Origin: Mangrovihabitans endophyticus
Lineage (GTDB): Bacteria; Actinomycetota; Actinomycetes; Mycobacteriales; Micromonosporaceae
Assembly (NCBI RefSeq): GCF_014646155.1
Contig: NZ_BMMX01000009.1
Span: 120,363-184,362 of the forward strand
Direction: 5' to 3'
Length of the DNA stretch: 64,000 bases
Made by a program: the position numbers and the translations under genes. Below the pieces are notes generated by a model. It made no database searches. It was given only the letters and a program-made list of their open reading frames with translations, and was not told the DNA's origin. This document shows, piece after piece, positions 23,912 through 32,691 of this stretch (the stretch's first letter is position 1; each line of letters starts with the position of its first letter).

Positions 23912-24973
23912 ATGCGGACGCTGGGCGGGCGCTACCGGCTCGTGCATCGCATCGGTGTCGGTGGCATGTCAGAGGTGTGGCAGGGCCATGACGAGGTGCT
24001 GGACCGCGCGGTAGCCGTCAAGATCATGTCGCCGGCCGTGGAGAGCGCGCTGGAAGGGATGACCGGCACTGAGCTGGTGCGCACCGAAGCCCGCTCGGCC
24101 GCCCGTCTGGCCCACCCGAACGTGGCGAGCGTGCACGACTTCGGCACCGCGCAATCACCCGGCCGCGACGTTCCGTACATCGTGATGGAGCTGGTCGACG
24201 GGCACACCCTCAACGACCACCTGAACGGCGGCGCGCTGGACTGGCAGATCGGCGTGCGCATCTGCGCCGAGGTGGCTGCGGCGCTGGCCGCCGCGCACGC
24301 CGAACATGTGGTGCACCGCGACATCAAACCCGCGAACATCATGCTCACCCCGGCCGGCGCGAAGGTGCTCGACTTCGGCATCGCGGCCGCCGTCGGCACG
24401 CCCGACCCGGATCCGGAAGGGCCGGTGATGGGCACCCCGGCCTACGTCGCCCCGGAACGGTTCGAAGGCCTGCCGGCCACCCCGGCGACGGACATGTTCG
24501 CCCTCGGCGTGCTGCTCTACCACTGCCTGACCGGGCGGCTGCCCTGGCATGCGGACACTCAGACCGGCCTGGTGGAGGCCCAGCGGTACGCCGACCCGGA
24601 TCCGCTGCCGCCCATCGAGGGGCTGGCGCCCGAGGTCATCGACCTGTGCTCGCGATGCCTCGACCGGGATCCGCTGGAACGCCCGACCGCGCTGGTGGCG
24701 GCGCTGCTGCTGGCCGAGTCGGTGGACGCCCGCGTGTACGTGCCGCTGGTGAACCCGACGCTGGCCGCCGCCCGCCCGCAGACCCGGTCGACGTGGGACC
24801 AGCGCGCCGCCGAGGCGCCCACCGACGCCGCGCTGCCGGCCGGCGGCGCTCCGGAGCCGGTGTCGCCCGGCGCGTCGGGCAGGGAGCCGGGCGCAACCGG
24901 CCATGGCCCGGCGGACCTGGGCGCAGACGAGCGCAGTTCGGCGGAGCGGGTCGGCCGGCACCGGGCGGGGTGA
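23912..24973 (+). CDS. Hanks-type Ser/Thr protein kinase, soluble
   Basis: A 353-residue kinase. Residues 1-270 hold the full catalytic core: Gly loop IGVGGMSEVW, AVKIM Lys, VHRDIKPANIML catalytic loop, LDFGIAAAV, MGTPAYVAPE and a subdomain XI ending RDPLERPTALV. The C-terminal 80 residues are a Pro/Ala/Gly-rich tail without a transmembrane helix or sensor (no PASTA, no NHL), so it is a cytoplasmic kinase. It resembles the short STPKs of actinomycetes. GAGGAGGGG just upstream of ATG 23912 is a strong ribosome site. It lies close to the exopolysaccharide operon, whose large membrane protein has eight TxxI repeats, a possible substrate; that link is speculative. Confidence 0.92.
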   Translation: MRTLGGRYRLVHRIGVGGMSEVWQGHDEVLDRAVAVKIMSPAVESALEGMTGTELVRTEARSAARLAHPNVASVHDFGTAQSPGRDVPYIVMELVDGHTLNDHLNGGALDWQIGVRICAEVAAALAAAHAEHVVHRDIKPANIMLTPAGAKVLDFGIAAAVGTPDPDPEGPVMGTPAYVAPERFEGLPATPATDMFALGVLLYHCLTGRLPWHADTQTGLVEAQRYADPDPLPPIEGLAPEVIDLCSRCLDRDPLERPTALVAALLLAESVDARVYVPLVNPTLAAARPQTRSTWDQRAAEAPTDAALPAGGAPEPVSPGASGREPGATGHGPADLGADERSSAERVGRHRAG

Positions 24974-25018
24974 TCGCCCGCCCAGCGTCGCCCGCCCAGC
25001 GCCGGCCCGCCGTGGCGG

Positions 25019-26449
25019 TCAGCCGCGCTCGGCGGCCCTCCTGCGCATCCGGGAATGGCGGTAGCCGTAGGCCACGTAGATCACGATGCCCAGCACGAGC
25101 CACACCACGAACCGCACCCACGTGGTGAGCGGCAGGTCGGTCATCAGGTAGACGGCGAACACGATGCCCAGCGCGGGCAGCACCGGCGACCACGGCACCC
25201 GGTACGGCCGGGGCATGTCCGGCCGGGTCCGGCGCAGCACGATCACGCCGATGTTCACCAGCACGAACGCGAACAGCGTGCCGATGTTCACCAGCTTCAC
25301 GATCTCGCTGAGCGGGACCAGGGCGGCCAGCGCCGCGATCAGCAGACCCAGGCCGATGGTCAGCACCGCCGGTGTGCCGTACCGCTGATTCACCGTGGCC
25401 AGCCGCTGCGGCAACAGACCGTCGCGGCACATGGCGAAGAAGATGCGGGTCTGTCCGTACATGATCACCAGCACCACGCTGGTAATAGCGACGAGCGCGC
25501 CGAACGACAGGATGCCGGCCGCCCAGCCCATCCCGGCGCCCTTGTCCAACGCCGCGGACAGCGGCGCGTCGCTGTCCTTCATCTGGTCCGGGCTGGCGAT
25601 GCCCAGCGCGCCGACGGCCGTCAGCACATAGAAGAACGTGCAGATCAGCAGCGACCCGATGATGGCCACCGGCAGCTCGCGGCCCGGGTTGCGCGCCTCC
25701 TCACTGCCGGTGGAGACCGCGTCGAATCCGATGTACGCGAAGAAGATGATCGCCGCGGCGCTGGTCACCCCGTCGACGCCGGACGGGGCGAACGGCTGGA
25801 AGTTGCCGGTGCCGAAGTTGACCAGCGCCACCACGATGAAGAAGGTCAGCACGGTCAGCTTGACCACCACCATGACCAGGTTCACCCGGGCGCTCTCCGT
25901 GACGCCGCGCACCAGCAGCAGCGTGATGGCCAGCACGATCAGCACGGCGGGCAGGTTGAACACGCCGCCGTCCTCGGGTGACTTGGCGATGGCGTCCGGC
26001 AGGGACACCCCGAACGCGGCGTCCAGGAACGCGTTCAGATTGCCGCCCCAGCCGACCGCGACGCCGGCCACGGAGACGCCGTACTCCAGGATCAGGTCCC
26101 ATCCGATGATCCACGCGACCACCTCGCCCAGCGTGGCGTAGGTGTAGGTGTAGGCGCTGCCGGACACCGGCACCGCGGAGGCCAGCTCGGCATAGGACAG
26201 CGCGGAGAACGTACAGGCCACCGCGGCCAGCACGAACGACAGGATGACCGCGGGCCCGGCCACCCCGGCGCCCTCGCCGATGACCACGAAGATGCCGGTG
26301 CCGATGATCGCGCCGACGCCCATCGCGGTCAGATGTGTGGCGCCGACGGCGCGTTTGAGGCCGTGTCCCTCCTCGGTCGTCTCGGAGACCAGCGCACTGA
26401 TGTCGCGGGCGGCGAAGACGCCCGGTGTGCGGTCCGATGTCGTGGCCAT
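25019..26449 (-). CDS. Amino acid permease of the APC superfamily
   Basis: A 476-residue, roughly 12-helix transporter. The first helix motif GVGAIIGTGIFVVIGEGAG is the substrate-binding glycine-rich break of APC proteins, followed by SYAELASAVPVSGSAYTYTYATLGE, and FFAYIGFDAVSTGSEEARNP in helix 6 region. These match the YfnA/CAT-like cationic amino acid group that exchanges or imports amino acids with protons. The N-terminal tail of about 30 residues is hydrophilic. ATG at 26449 is preceded by GGAAGGGGG. It stands alone, convergent with the kinase and divergent from the STAS gene across 345 bp. Substrate not predictable beyond amino acids. Confidence 0.93.
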   Translation of the reverse strand: MATTSDRTPGVFAARDISALVSETTEEGHGLKRAVGATHLTAMGVGAIIGTGIFVVIGEGAGVAGPAVILSFVLAAVACTFSALSYAELASAVPVSGSAYTYTYATLGEVVAWIIGWDLILEYGVSVAGVAVGWGGNLNAFLDAAFGVSLPDAIAKSPEDGGVFNLPAVLIVLAITLLLVRGVTESARVNLVMVVVKLTVLTFFIVVALVNFGTGNFQPFAPSGVDGVTSAAAIIFFAYIGFDAVSTGSEEARNPGRELPVAIIGSLLICTFFYVLTAVGALGIASPDQMKDSDAPLSAALDKGAGMGWAAGILSFGALVAITSVVLVIMYGQTRIFFAMCRDGLLPQRLATVNQRYGTPAVLTIGLGLLIAALAALVPLSEIVKLVNIGTLFAFVLVNIGVIVLRRTRPDMPRPYRVPWSPVLPALGIVFAVYLMTDLPLTTWVRFVVWLVLGIVIYVAYGYRHSRMRRRAAERG

Positions 26450-26794
26450 CCCTGGCCCCCTTCCATCGGCGGCGGTCGCGCGCCCGCCGCGACGGCGCTG
26501 ATCCGCCGGGCGCGCGCCCGGCCGCAGTGGCGGCCGCAGGCGAGCACGTATCGCCGGTCACCGATCCCACCGTAGTCGTCCGGTCGCCCGGCGTGCAAGA
26601 TGATCTGCGCTATCCGGCAATCTTGATTGCCCGAGTTGACCTTCCGGCGCCGGTGCGCACGGGCCGCAGGCACGGGTGCGCAAGGGCCGCACCCGATGTC
26701 CGGCAGCACCCCCGATGCGTGCGGCAGCCTGCGAGGCAGGCCGCGGGCGTTGTACGGTGACCCCACGGCAGGGTGCCGGGTTCGGAGGTCGATG
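26450..26794. other. Divergent intergenic region between permease and STAS genes
   Basis: 345 bp with no supported gene. It must contain promoters for the permease (- strand) and STAS protein (+ strand); no clear pair was identified. The centre is AT-richer (GATGATCTGCGCTATCCGG and neighbouring bases near 26599-26640). Confidence 0.45.
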
Positions 26795-27145
26795 ATGGGC
26801 GAGGCCGTGATGACCACACGGCGCCAGGCCGACGGCGCGATCGTGGTGGATGTTCGCGGCACTCTCGACGCGGCCACCGTCGGCGCGTTGCGCCAGGCCC
26901 TGCTGAGCACCCTGCACGGGGAGCGCCCGCGCACCATGATCGTCGACCTGACGTTCGTCACCTTCATGGACTCGATGGGCATCGGCGCGCTGGTCACCGG
27001 CTACAACGCGGCCCGCGAGACGGGCACCCGGTTCGTGCTGCGCAACCCGAGCGAGTTCGTGCACCGGCAGCTTAGGGTGACCGGGCTGGCCGAGATGTTC
27101 GGGCTGCCGTCCGACCCGCGTTCCGCGCAGACGTACACGCCCTGA
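26795..27145 (+). CDS. STAS-domain protein (anti-sigma-factor antagonist type)
   Basis: A 116-residue single STAS domain. VDVRGTLDAATVGALRQAL and the core TFVTFMDSMGIGALVTGYNAARE match SpoIIAA/RsbV-like antagonists; the Ser in DSMGIG is the residue phosphorylated by partner kinases such as SpoIIAB/RsbW. Such proteins free sigma factors by binding anti-sigma factors. Three ATGs lie close together (26792, 26795, 26810); 26795 has GGAGG six bases upstream. No anti-sigma factor or sigma factor gene is adjacent. The next gene starts 72 bp later with its own promoter, so this is probably a monocistron. Confidence 0.88.
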   Translation: MGEAVMTTRRQADGAIVVDVRGTLDAATVGALRQALLSTLHGERPRTMIVDLTFVTFMDSMGIGALVTGYNAARETGTRFVLRNPSEFVHRQLRVTGLAEMFGLPSDPRSAQTYTP

Positions 27146-27180
27146 CACCCCGGGCCCGGCCGTGGCCGGCTCGTCAGATC

Positions 27181-27211
27181 TTGCGCGCGGCGCGGTCGTG
27201 CCCGTTAAAGT
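27181..27211 (+). promoter_or_regulatory. Promoter of the esterase-led gene run
   Basis: TTGCGC (27181-27186) and TAAAGT (27206-27211) are 19 bases apart, with the ATG six bases after TAAAGT. The transcript is predicted to start at the ATG, leaderless; no ribosome site is visible. Confidence 0.5.
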
Positions 27212-27217
27212 TCGGTC

Positions 27218-28252
27218 ATGGAACCGGCGACCGGGGCGTGGTGCACCGCGTCGACGGTCTGCTTCCGGCTGCGCGACCGGGAACGACGGCTGTCCGCCGT
27301 GCGCCTGGACTGCGGCCTGGCCGCCGAGCGCGAGTTCCGTTACCAGCCCGGCGACGGCGTGTGGGAGCTGCGGGTGCCCCGGCCGGCGGTGCAGCGCCTG
27401 GAATACCGGCTGGAGCTGACCGGACCGGACGGCGCCCGCACGGTGCTCGACCCGGACAACCCGCTGCGCGTGCCCGGCGGGTTCGGCGACATGTCGGAGC
27501 TGCGCTGCACCGGCTACCAGGAGCCCGCCTGGCTGCGCCGGCCCCGCGCCGACGGACGGTGGCGCGACCTCTACCTGCCGCTGCCCTCGGTGCGCGGCGA
27601 GATGGTCGCGCGGATCTTCTCGCCCGCCGTGCCCACCGACCGGGTGCTTGTCGCGCACGACGGTCCCGACTTCGAACGGTACGGCCGGCTGGGCCACTAC
27701 ACCGCCGCGATGACCGGCTCGGGGCGCCTGCCGCCGCACCATCTCGTGCTGCTGCCGCCCGGCGAGCGCTTCGAGTGGTACTCGGCCAGCCCGGCGTACG
27801 CCCGCGCGCTGGCCCGCGACGTGCTGCCGCGCATCGGCGCCGAGCTGGGCACGCGGGCGCCGGTGGTGGGTGCCGGGGCGAGCCTGGGCGCGCTGGCCAT
27901 GCTGCACGCCCAGCGGCGCCACCCGGAGTGCTTCGCCGGCCTGTTCCTGCAGTCCGGCAGCTTCTTCCGGCCCCGGCACGACCGGCAGGAGTCCGGCTTC
28001 CGCCGCTACCTGCGCATCGTGCGCTTCACCGGCCGGCTGGTCCGCAGCCCCGACGGCCCGGCCGTGCCCACGGTGCTGACCTGCGGGGCGGTCGAGGAGA
28101 ACCGGGCCAACAACCGGGAGACCGCGCAGGCCCTGCGGCGGCAGGGCTACCGGCTGGAATACGCCGAGGTGCCCGACGCGCACAACTGGATCGGGTGGCG
28201 TGACGCCCTCGACCCGCACCTGACTGCGCTGCTGCACACGATCTGGGGATGA
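27218..28252 (+). CDS. Enterochelin-esterase-like alpha/beta hydrolase
   Basis: A 344-residue protein with an N-terminal beta-rich E-set/CBM48-like domain (about 1-110, containing YQPGDGVWELRVP and LEYRLELTGPDG) and a C-terminal esterase-D fold. The nucleophile elbow is VGAGASLGAL, the Asp region is PTVLTCGAVEEN and the His lies in PDAHNWIGWRD. This is the layout of Fes-type esterases that hydrolyse siderophore or other esters. It is probably leaderless (TAAAGT six bases upstream). Its stop overlaps the ATP-grasp start (ATGA). Its partnership with an ATP-grasp enzyme and a P450 points to processing of a small metabolite or peptide, but substrate is unknown. Confidence 0.85.
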   Translation: MEPATGAWCTASTVCFRLRDRERRLSAVRLDCGLAAEREFRYQPGDGVWELRVPRPAVQRLEYRLELTGPDGARTVLDPDNPLRVPGGFGDMSELRCTGYQEPAWLRRPRADGRWRDLYLPLPSVRGEMVARIFSPAVPTDRVLVAHDGPDFERYGRLGHYTAAMTGSGRLPPHHLVLLPPGERFEWYSASPAYARALARDVLPRIGAELGTRAPVVGAGASLGALAMLHAQRRHPECFAGLFLQSGSFFRPRHDRQESGFRRYLRIVRFTGRLVRSPDGPAVPTVLTCGAVEENRANNRETAQALRRQGYRLEYAEVPDAHNWIGWRDALDPHLTALLHTIWG

Positions 28253-29526
28253 CCGAGCACCCGGGCGAGCAGGCCGGGCGGGAGGCGAGCATGGCGGACG
28301 TCGAGCACACCATCGGGTTGCTGCTGGGCACCGAGGACGACTGGCCACGGGCGTACGAGGGCCTGCTGCGCCGCCTCGGCACGGTCGGCGGGCCGGACGG
28401 GCGAACCCACCGGGTGCGCAGCGTGCGGGTCACCATCGAGCCGTTCAACCTGCGCTACCGCCCGCGCCACGACCTGGTCATCGACCGTCTCGCGTACTGG
28501 TACTACCACCCGCGCGAGTGGCTGAAGAAGATCTCCCTGATGGACGACGTGTACCTGCTGAACAGCCCGTTCACGTTCCAGTCCATGGAGAAGCACGCCG
28601 CGTACTGCGCCATGATGCGGCTCGGCCTGAAGGTGCCCGAGACGGTGCTGGTGCCGTACAAGAACCCGCTGGACAACTCCCGGTGGGCGTACACCTCGGC
28701 GCGCTACAACCAGTCGTTCGACCTGGACGCCACCGCCGCCGGGGTGGGCTATCCGATGTACATGAAGCCCTACGACGGCGGCGCCTGGGTCGGCGTGTCC
28801 AAGATCCGCGACCCGGCGGAGCTGCACGCGGCCTACGACGCCTCCGGGGAGCGGCTCATGCACCTGCAGGCCGCGGTGGAGGACTACGACGTGTTCGCCC
28901 GGTCGCTGACCATCGGCCCGGAGACCATGGTGATGAAGTTCCGCCCGGAGCTGCCCATGCACGACCGGTACGCGGTGTCGCACGACTTCCTCACCGCTCC
29001 GGTGGGCGACGAGGTGGTCACCATCTCGCGGCTGATCAACGCGTTCTTCCGGTGGGAGTTCAACTCGTGCGAGTCGCTGATCCGCGGCGCGGACGTGCAC
29101 CCGATCGACTACGCCAACGCGTGCCCGGACGTGGCCGTCACGTCGTTGCACTACTACTTCCCGTGGGCGATGACCGCGCTGCTGCGCTGGACGGTGTTCT
29201 GCGTGGTCACCGGGCGCCGCCCGCGCCTGGACCTGGACACCTCGGCCTACTTCGCGATCGCCGACGACCCCGGGTTGGACTACCGGCAGAAGCTGGCGGC
29301 GTACCGGCGGCTCGCCGACGACTACTTCGACATCGATCGCTATCAGGAGTTCTGTGACAAGCATTTGAGCCATGTCGATGCGATGGTGTACGACTGGGTG
29401 ATGAGCGAGGAGTTCCGTTCCCTGCTGCGCGAGACGGTCCGGGCGGCCTATCCGGTGCACGAGCACGAGCGGTTCCTGGCGCACTTCGGCGGGCTGGTCG
29501 ACGCCTGGGCGCGTGACCATGGCTGA
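28249..29526 (+). CDS. ATP-grasp-fold ligase-like protein
   Basis: A 425-residue protein I identify as ATP-grasp from the central nucleotide-binding segments: LGLKVPETVLVPYKN, GVGYPMYMKPYDGGAWVGVSKI (Lys in the ATP pocket and glycine loop), HLQAAVEDYDVFARSLTIGP and HPIDYANACPDVAVTSLHYYF in the metal-binding part. ATP-grasp enzymes join a carboxylate to an amine or thiol via acyl phosphate. The family pairs with a Fes-like esterase in several bacterial genomes, as far as I recall, but has no assigned product. ATG at 28249 overlaps the esterase stop (ATGA); a second in-frame ATG at 28291 is possible. The P450 overlaps its 3' end, so the three genes are one unit. Confidence 0.8.
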   Translation: MTEHPGEQAGREASMADVEHTIGLLLGTEDDWPRAYEGLLRRLGTVGGPDGRTHRVRSVRVTIEPFNLRYRPRHDLVIDRLAYWYYHPREWLKKISLMDDVYLLNSPFTFQSMEKHAAYCAMMRLGLKVPETVLVPYKNPLDNSRWAYTSARYNQSFDLDATAAGVGYPMYMKPYDGGAWVGVSKIRDPAELHAAYDASGERLMHLQAAVEDYDVFARSLTIGPETMVMKFRPELPMHDRYAVSHDFLTAPVGDEVVTISRLINAFFRWEFNSCESLIRGADVHPIDYANACPDVAVTSLHYYFPWAMTALLRWTVFCVVTGRRPRLDLDTSAYFAIADDPGLDYRQKLAAYRRLADDYFDIDRYQEFCDKHLSHVDAMVYDWVMSEEFRSLLRETVRAAYPVHEHERFLAHFGGLVDAWARDHG

Positions 29527-30823
29527 CCGGGGCCGGCTGGGCGCCGGCGACCTGCGCACCGCGGTGGCCTTCGCGGGGGGCCTCTACCGGCGTCGGCTCG
29601 GCTTCGTCTATCACGGCTACCTGCACCACGACCCGATCTCGCAGTTGCACCTGCGGACCGGCCGCGACGACCCGTACGCGGTGTACCGCCGCGTCCGCGC
29701 ACAGGGCGCCCTGGTGCCGACGCGGCTCGGGCGCTGGATGACCGCCACCCACCGCGTCTGCGACGCCGTGCTGCGCGACCGCCGCTTCGGCGTGCGCTCG
29801 GCGGAACTGGTGGCCGGCTCGGAAGCCGACGAGTTCGACATGTCCATGCTGGACCGTGACCCGCCGGACCACACCCGGCTGCGTCGCCTCGCCCAGCCGT
29901 CGTTCGGGCCGCGCCGGATGGCGGCGTACCGGCCGCGGATCGAACGCACGGTCGACGAGCTGCTGACCCGGGCCGGCGCGGAGTTCGACGTGGTGTCCGC
30001 GCTCGCCGCCCCGCTGCCCATCGCGGTGATCACCGACCTGTTGGGGGTGCCGGACGCGGACGCGGAACGGTTCGCCCGCTACGGCGTGGTCATCGGCGGG
30101 GCGCTGGACGGCATCTCGTCGCTGCGTCACGCCGCCCGGCTGCGCGCGGCCGCCGCCGAGCTGCGCGTGCTGTTCGAGGAGCTGTTCGAGCTGCGCCGGC
30201 ACACCCCCGCCGACGACGTGATCAGCCGGATCGTGGCCGCGCGGGGGGACCGGATCGGCCCGCAGGAGATGGTGCCGCTGTGCAATCTGCTGCTGGTGGC
30301 CGGTTTCGAAACCACGGTCAACCTGGTCGGCAACGCGGTGAACGCGCTGCTGGACCACCCGCGGCAATGGGCGGAGCTGTGCGCGGACCCGCACGGACTG
30401 GCCGGGCCGGCGATCGAGGAGACGCTGCGGTGGGACCCGCCGGTGCAGCGGACCGCCCGGTGCGCGCTGGAGGATGTGGAGCTGGCGGGCCGGACGGTGC
30501 GCGCCGGCGACTTCGTGGTCACCCTGCTGGGCGGCGCGAACCGCGACCCGGAGGTGTTCGCCGACCCGGACCGGTTCGACATCCACCGCACGCCGGGCGC
30601 CGACCATCTGGCGTTCTCCAGCGGCATCCACTACTGCGTGGGCCAGCCGCTGGCCCGCCTGGAGGCGACCGTGGCACTGCGCATGCTCGCCGAGCGGATG
30701 CCCGGCCTGCGCCGCGCCGGGCCGATGCGCCGCCGCATCGGCGGCCTGCTGCGCGGCCCGATCCGGCTGCCGGTGCGCGCCACCGCGACCGCGCCCGCGG
30801 TCGGCGCCGGGAAGGCCGCTTGA
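29519..30823 (+). CDS. Cytochrome P450
   Basis: A 434-residue bacterial class I P450. The I-helix LLLVAGFETTVNLV has the oxygen-activating AGxET; EETLRWDPPVQ is the K-helix ExxR; and AFSSGIHYCVGQPLARLEA is the haem loop with the Cys thiolate. FDMSMLDRDPPDHTRLRRLAQPSF is the C-helix region with the conserved His/Arg. It needs a ferredoxin and reductase, neither of which is nearby. ATG at 29519 overlaps the ATP-grasp stop by 8 bp; GTG at 29513 is an alternative start. The translational coupling ties it to the esterase and ATP-grasp enzymes, suggesting oxidative tailoring of their product. Substrate unknown. Confidence 0.93.
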   Translation: MADRGRLGAGDLRTAVAFAGGLYRRRLGFVYHGYLHHDPISQLHLRTGRDDPYAVYRRVRAQGALVPTRLGRWMTATHRVCDAVLRDRRFGVRSAELVAGSEADEFDMSMLDRDPPDHTRLRRLAQPSFGPRRMAAYRPRIERTVDELLTRAGAEFDVVSALAAPLPIAVITDLLGVPDADAERFARYGVVIGGALDGISSLRHAARLRAAAAELRVLFEELFELRRHTPADDVISRIVAARGDRIGPQEMVPLCNLLLVAGFETTVNLVGNAVNALLDHPRQWAELCADPHGLAGPAIEETLRWDPPVQRTARCALEDVELAGRTVRAGDFVVTLLGGANRDPEVFADPDRFDIHRTPGADHLAFSSGIHYCVGQPLARLEATVALRMLAERMPGLRRAGPMRRRIGGLLRGPIRLPVRATATAPAVGAGKAA

Positions 30824-30892
30824 GCGACGCCCCGCACGCGACCCCGCCCGGCCCCTTGCCATCGGCGGAACGCCGGGTATTCACTGAGATCT

Positions 30893-31867
30893 ATGAAGGT
30901 GCGCCGTCGGGTCGCCGCGGCGACCGCGTTGCTGCTGGCCGCGGTCGCCGGGTGCGACAGCGGCACGTCCACCGGCTCGGACTCCGGCCTGGAAAAGGAC
31001 ACCGTGGTGGTGGCCGCACTGCCACTGCTCGACGTCGCCGCGCTGCACATCGCGATGGCGCGCCGGATGTTCCAGGCCGAGGGCCTGACCGTCAAGGTCC
31101 AGCCGGTGGCGCAGAGCCTGGCCGCGCTCCCGGCGCTGCAGAACGGTCAGGTCGATGTGATCGCCGGGGCCAACTACGTGACCTTTCTCCAGGCCCATGC
31201 TCAGGGCACCCTCAAGCTGAAGATCATCGCCGATGGCGCGGCGCAGGCCCCGCGGTTCATGCGGCTGCTGGTGGCGCCGGACTCGCCGATCCGCACGCCC
31301 GCCGACCTCGCCGGGCGGACAGTCGCGGTGAACATCCTCAACAACATCCAGTCGCTCACGCTCAACGAGATCCTGACCGCCGAGGGCGTCGACCCGTCCA
31401 CCGTGAAATACCGTGCGGTGCCCTTCCCGCTGATGGACAAGGCGCTGGCCGGCGGTGACGTGGACGCGGTGCACACCGGTGAGCCGTTCGGCACGGTCAT
31501 CGAGCGCAGGCTGAAGGCCCGCATGGTGGTGGACGGCGGCGGGCCGCCGGTCACCGGCCTGCCGGTCAGCGGGTACGTCAGCAGCGCGGAGTTCGTGACG
31601 AAGTATCCGCGCACCGCGGCGGCGTTCCAGCGGGCGATCGAGAAGGCGCAGGCGCTGGCCGCCGCCGACCGCTCCGCGGTGGAGCGGGTGCTGCCGTCCT
31701 ACGCCAAGGTGGACGAGCAGACCGCCACCGCGCTCACCCTGCCCGGCTATCCGGCAGCCCCGGACGCGGCCCGGATGCGGCGGCTGATCGGCCTGATGGT
31801 GAAGCAGGGTCTGCTCAAGGCCGACATCGACCCGGCCGGCCTGATCTTCACGCCGGCGGCCCGCTGA
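30893..31867 (+). CDS. ABC transporter substrate-binding lipoprotein (NMT1/THI5, SsuA/TauA type)
   Basis: A 324-residue lipoprotein: signal KVRRRVAAATALLLAAVAGC with lipobox AVAGC (Cys near residue 21), a Ser/Gly/Thr linker, then a type II periplasmic-binding fold. VVVAALPLLDVAALHIAMARRMF and LPALQNGQVDVIAGANYV followed by AGRTVAVNILNNIQS are typical of the NMT1/THI5-SsuA branch, which binds sulfonates, taurine, nitrate or hydroxymethylpyrimidine. ATG at 30893 follows GAGATCT weakly. It starts 69 bp after the P450, so it may be in the same transcript. Downstream lie two permeases, a ThDP enzyme and an ATPase, giving a complete importer; the cargo may be the ThDP enzyme's substrate or cofactor precursor. 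Confidence 0.9.
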   Translation: MKVRRRVAAATALLLAAVAGCDSGTSTGSDSGLEKDTVVVAALPLLDVAALHIAMARRMFQAEGLTVKVQPVAQSLAALPALQNGQVDVIAGANYVTFLQAHAQGTLKLKIIADGAAQAPRFMRLLVAPDSPIRTPADLAGRTVAVNILNNIQSLTLNEILTAEGVDPSTVKYRAVPFPLMDKALAGGDVDAVHTGEPFGTVIERRLKARMVVDGGGPPVTGLPVSGYVSSAEFVTKYPRTAAAFQRAIEKAQALAAADRSAVERVLPSYAKVDEQTATALTLPGYPAAPDAARMRRLIGLMVKQGLLKADIDPAGLIFTPAAR

Positions 31868-31875
31868 GGCCCGCG

Positions 31876-32691
31876 GTGACGGGCACCGGCCGGATCGTCC
31901 GCGGCGCGACCGGGATCGCCGCCGTGGTGGCGCTCAGCGAGTTGCTCGCGGTCACCGGTGTGGTGCCGCCCGGCTTCCTGCCGCCGGCGTCCGCCGTGCT
32001 CGCCCGCGCGGCGCACCTGGTCGTGGACCCGGCGTTTCTGGCCCAGATCGCCGCCACCGTACGGGCGTGGCTGACCGGCCTGGCCGTCGCGGTCGCCGTG
32101 GGCGTACCGGCCGGGCTGCTGATCGGCGGCGTCCCGGCGGCCGGCGCGGCGGTGCGCCCGGTGCTGGAGTTCCTGCGGCCGATCCCGTCGGTGGCGCTCA
32201 TCCCGCTGGTCAGCCTGCTGCTGGGGGCCGGGCGCACCACCGAGGTGACGCTCGTCGCGTTCGCCGCCACCTGGCCGGTGCTGTTCAACACCGTGTACGG
32301 CGTGCAGGACCAGGACCCGGTGCCGCGGGAGACCCTGCGGGTGTTCGGGTTCGGCCGGGCCACCGTGCTGTGGCTGGTGGCGTTGCCCGCGGCGGCCCCG
32401 TTCATCGCCACCGGGGTGCGCCTGGCCGCCGCCGTGGGGTTGATCCTGGCCGTGGGCACCGAGATCCTCGCCGGGTTCGGCGACGGGCTGGGCGTGTTCA
32501 TCGCGCAGGCGCAGCAGGTCGTCGACGGCACCGTGGACGTGCTGGCCGGCACGGTGTGCGCCGGGGTGCTGGGACTGGTGGCCAACGCGGTGCTGGCCGG
32601 CGCGGAACGCCGGCTGTTCCACTGGCATCCCTCCCAGCGGCCCCTCTCCCCGCGGCCCGCCGCGGCCACGGCCCGGGCGGTGCGGAGATGA
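31876..32691 (+). CDS. ABC transporter permease (SsuC/TauC type), first
   Basis: A 271-residue integral membrane protein with about six helices. The cytoplasmic coupling loop around VQDQDPVPRETLRVFGFGRATVLWLVALPAAAP is the EAA-like motif that contacts the ATPase in binding-protein-dependent systems; FLRPIPSVALIPLVSLLLGAG is a conserved SsuC-family segment. GTG at 31876 lies 8 bp after the binding-protein stop. The stop overlaps the next permease start (ATGA). A hydrophilic Pro/Arg tail ends the protein. With the second permease it forms a heterodimeric channel, unlike the usual homodimer of SsuC. Confidence 0.92.
   Translation: MTGTGRIVRGATGIAAVVALSELLAVTGVVPPGFLPPASAVLARAAHLVVDPAFLAQIAATVRAWLTGLAVAVAVGVPAGLLIGGVPAAGAAVRPVLEFLRPIPSVALIPLVSLLLGAGRTTEVTLVAFAATWPVLFNTVYGVQDQDPVPRETLRVFGFGRATVLWLVALPAAAPFIATGVRLAAAVGLILAVGTEILAGFGDGLGVFIAQAQQVVDGTVDVLAGTVCAGVLGLVANAVLAGAERRLFHWHPSQRPLSPRPAAATARAVRR

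Noticed and set aside
26599..26640. AATCTTGATTGCCCGAG as a fifth copy of the 78-bp element
   Set aside because: Only the short ATCTTGA match is shared; no CAAGATC end at the expected distance.
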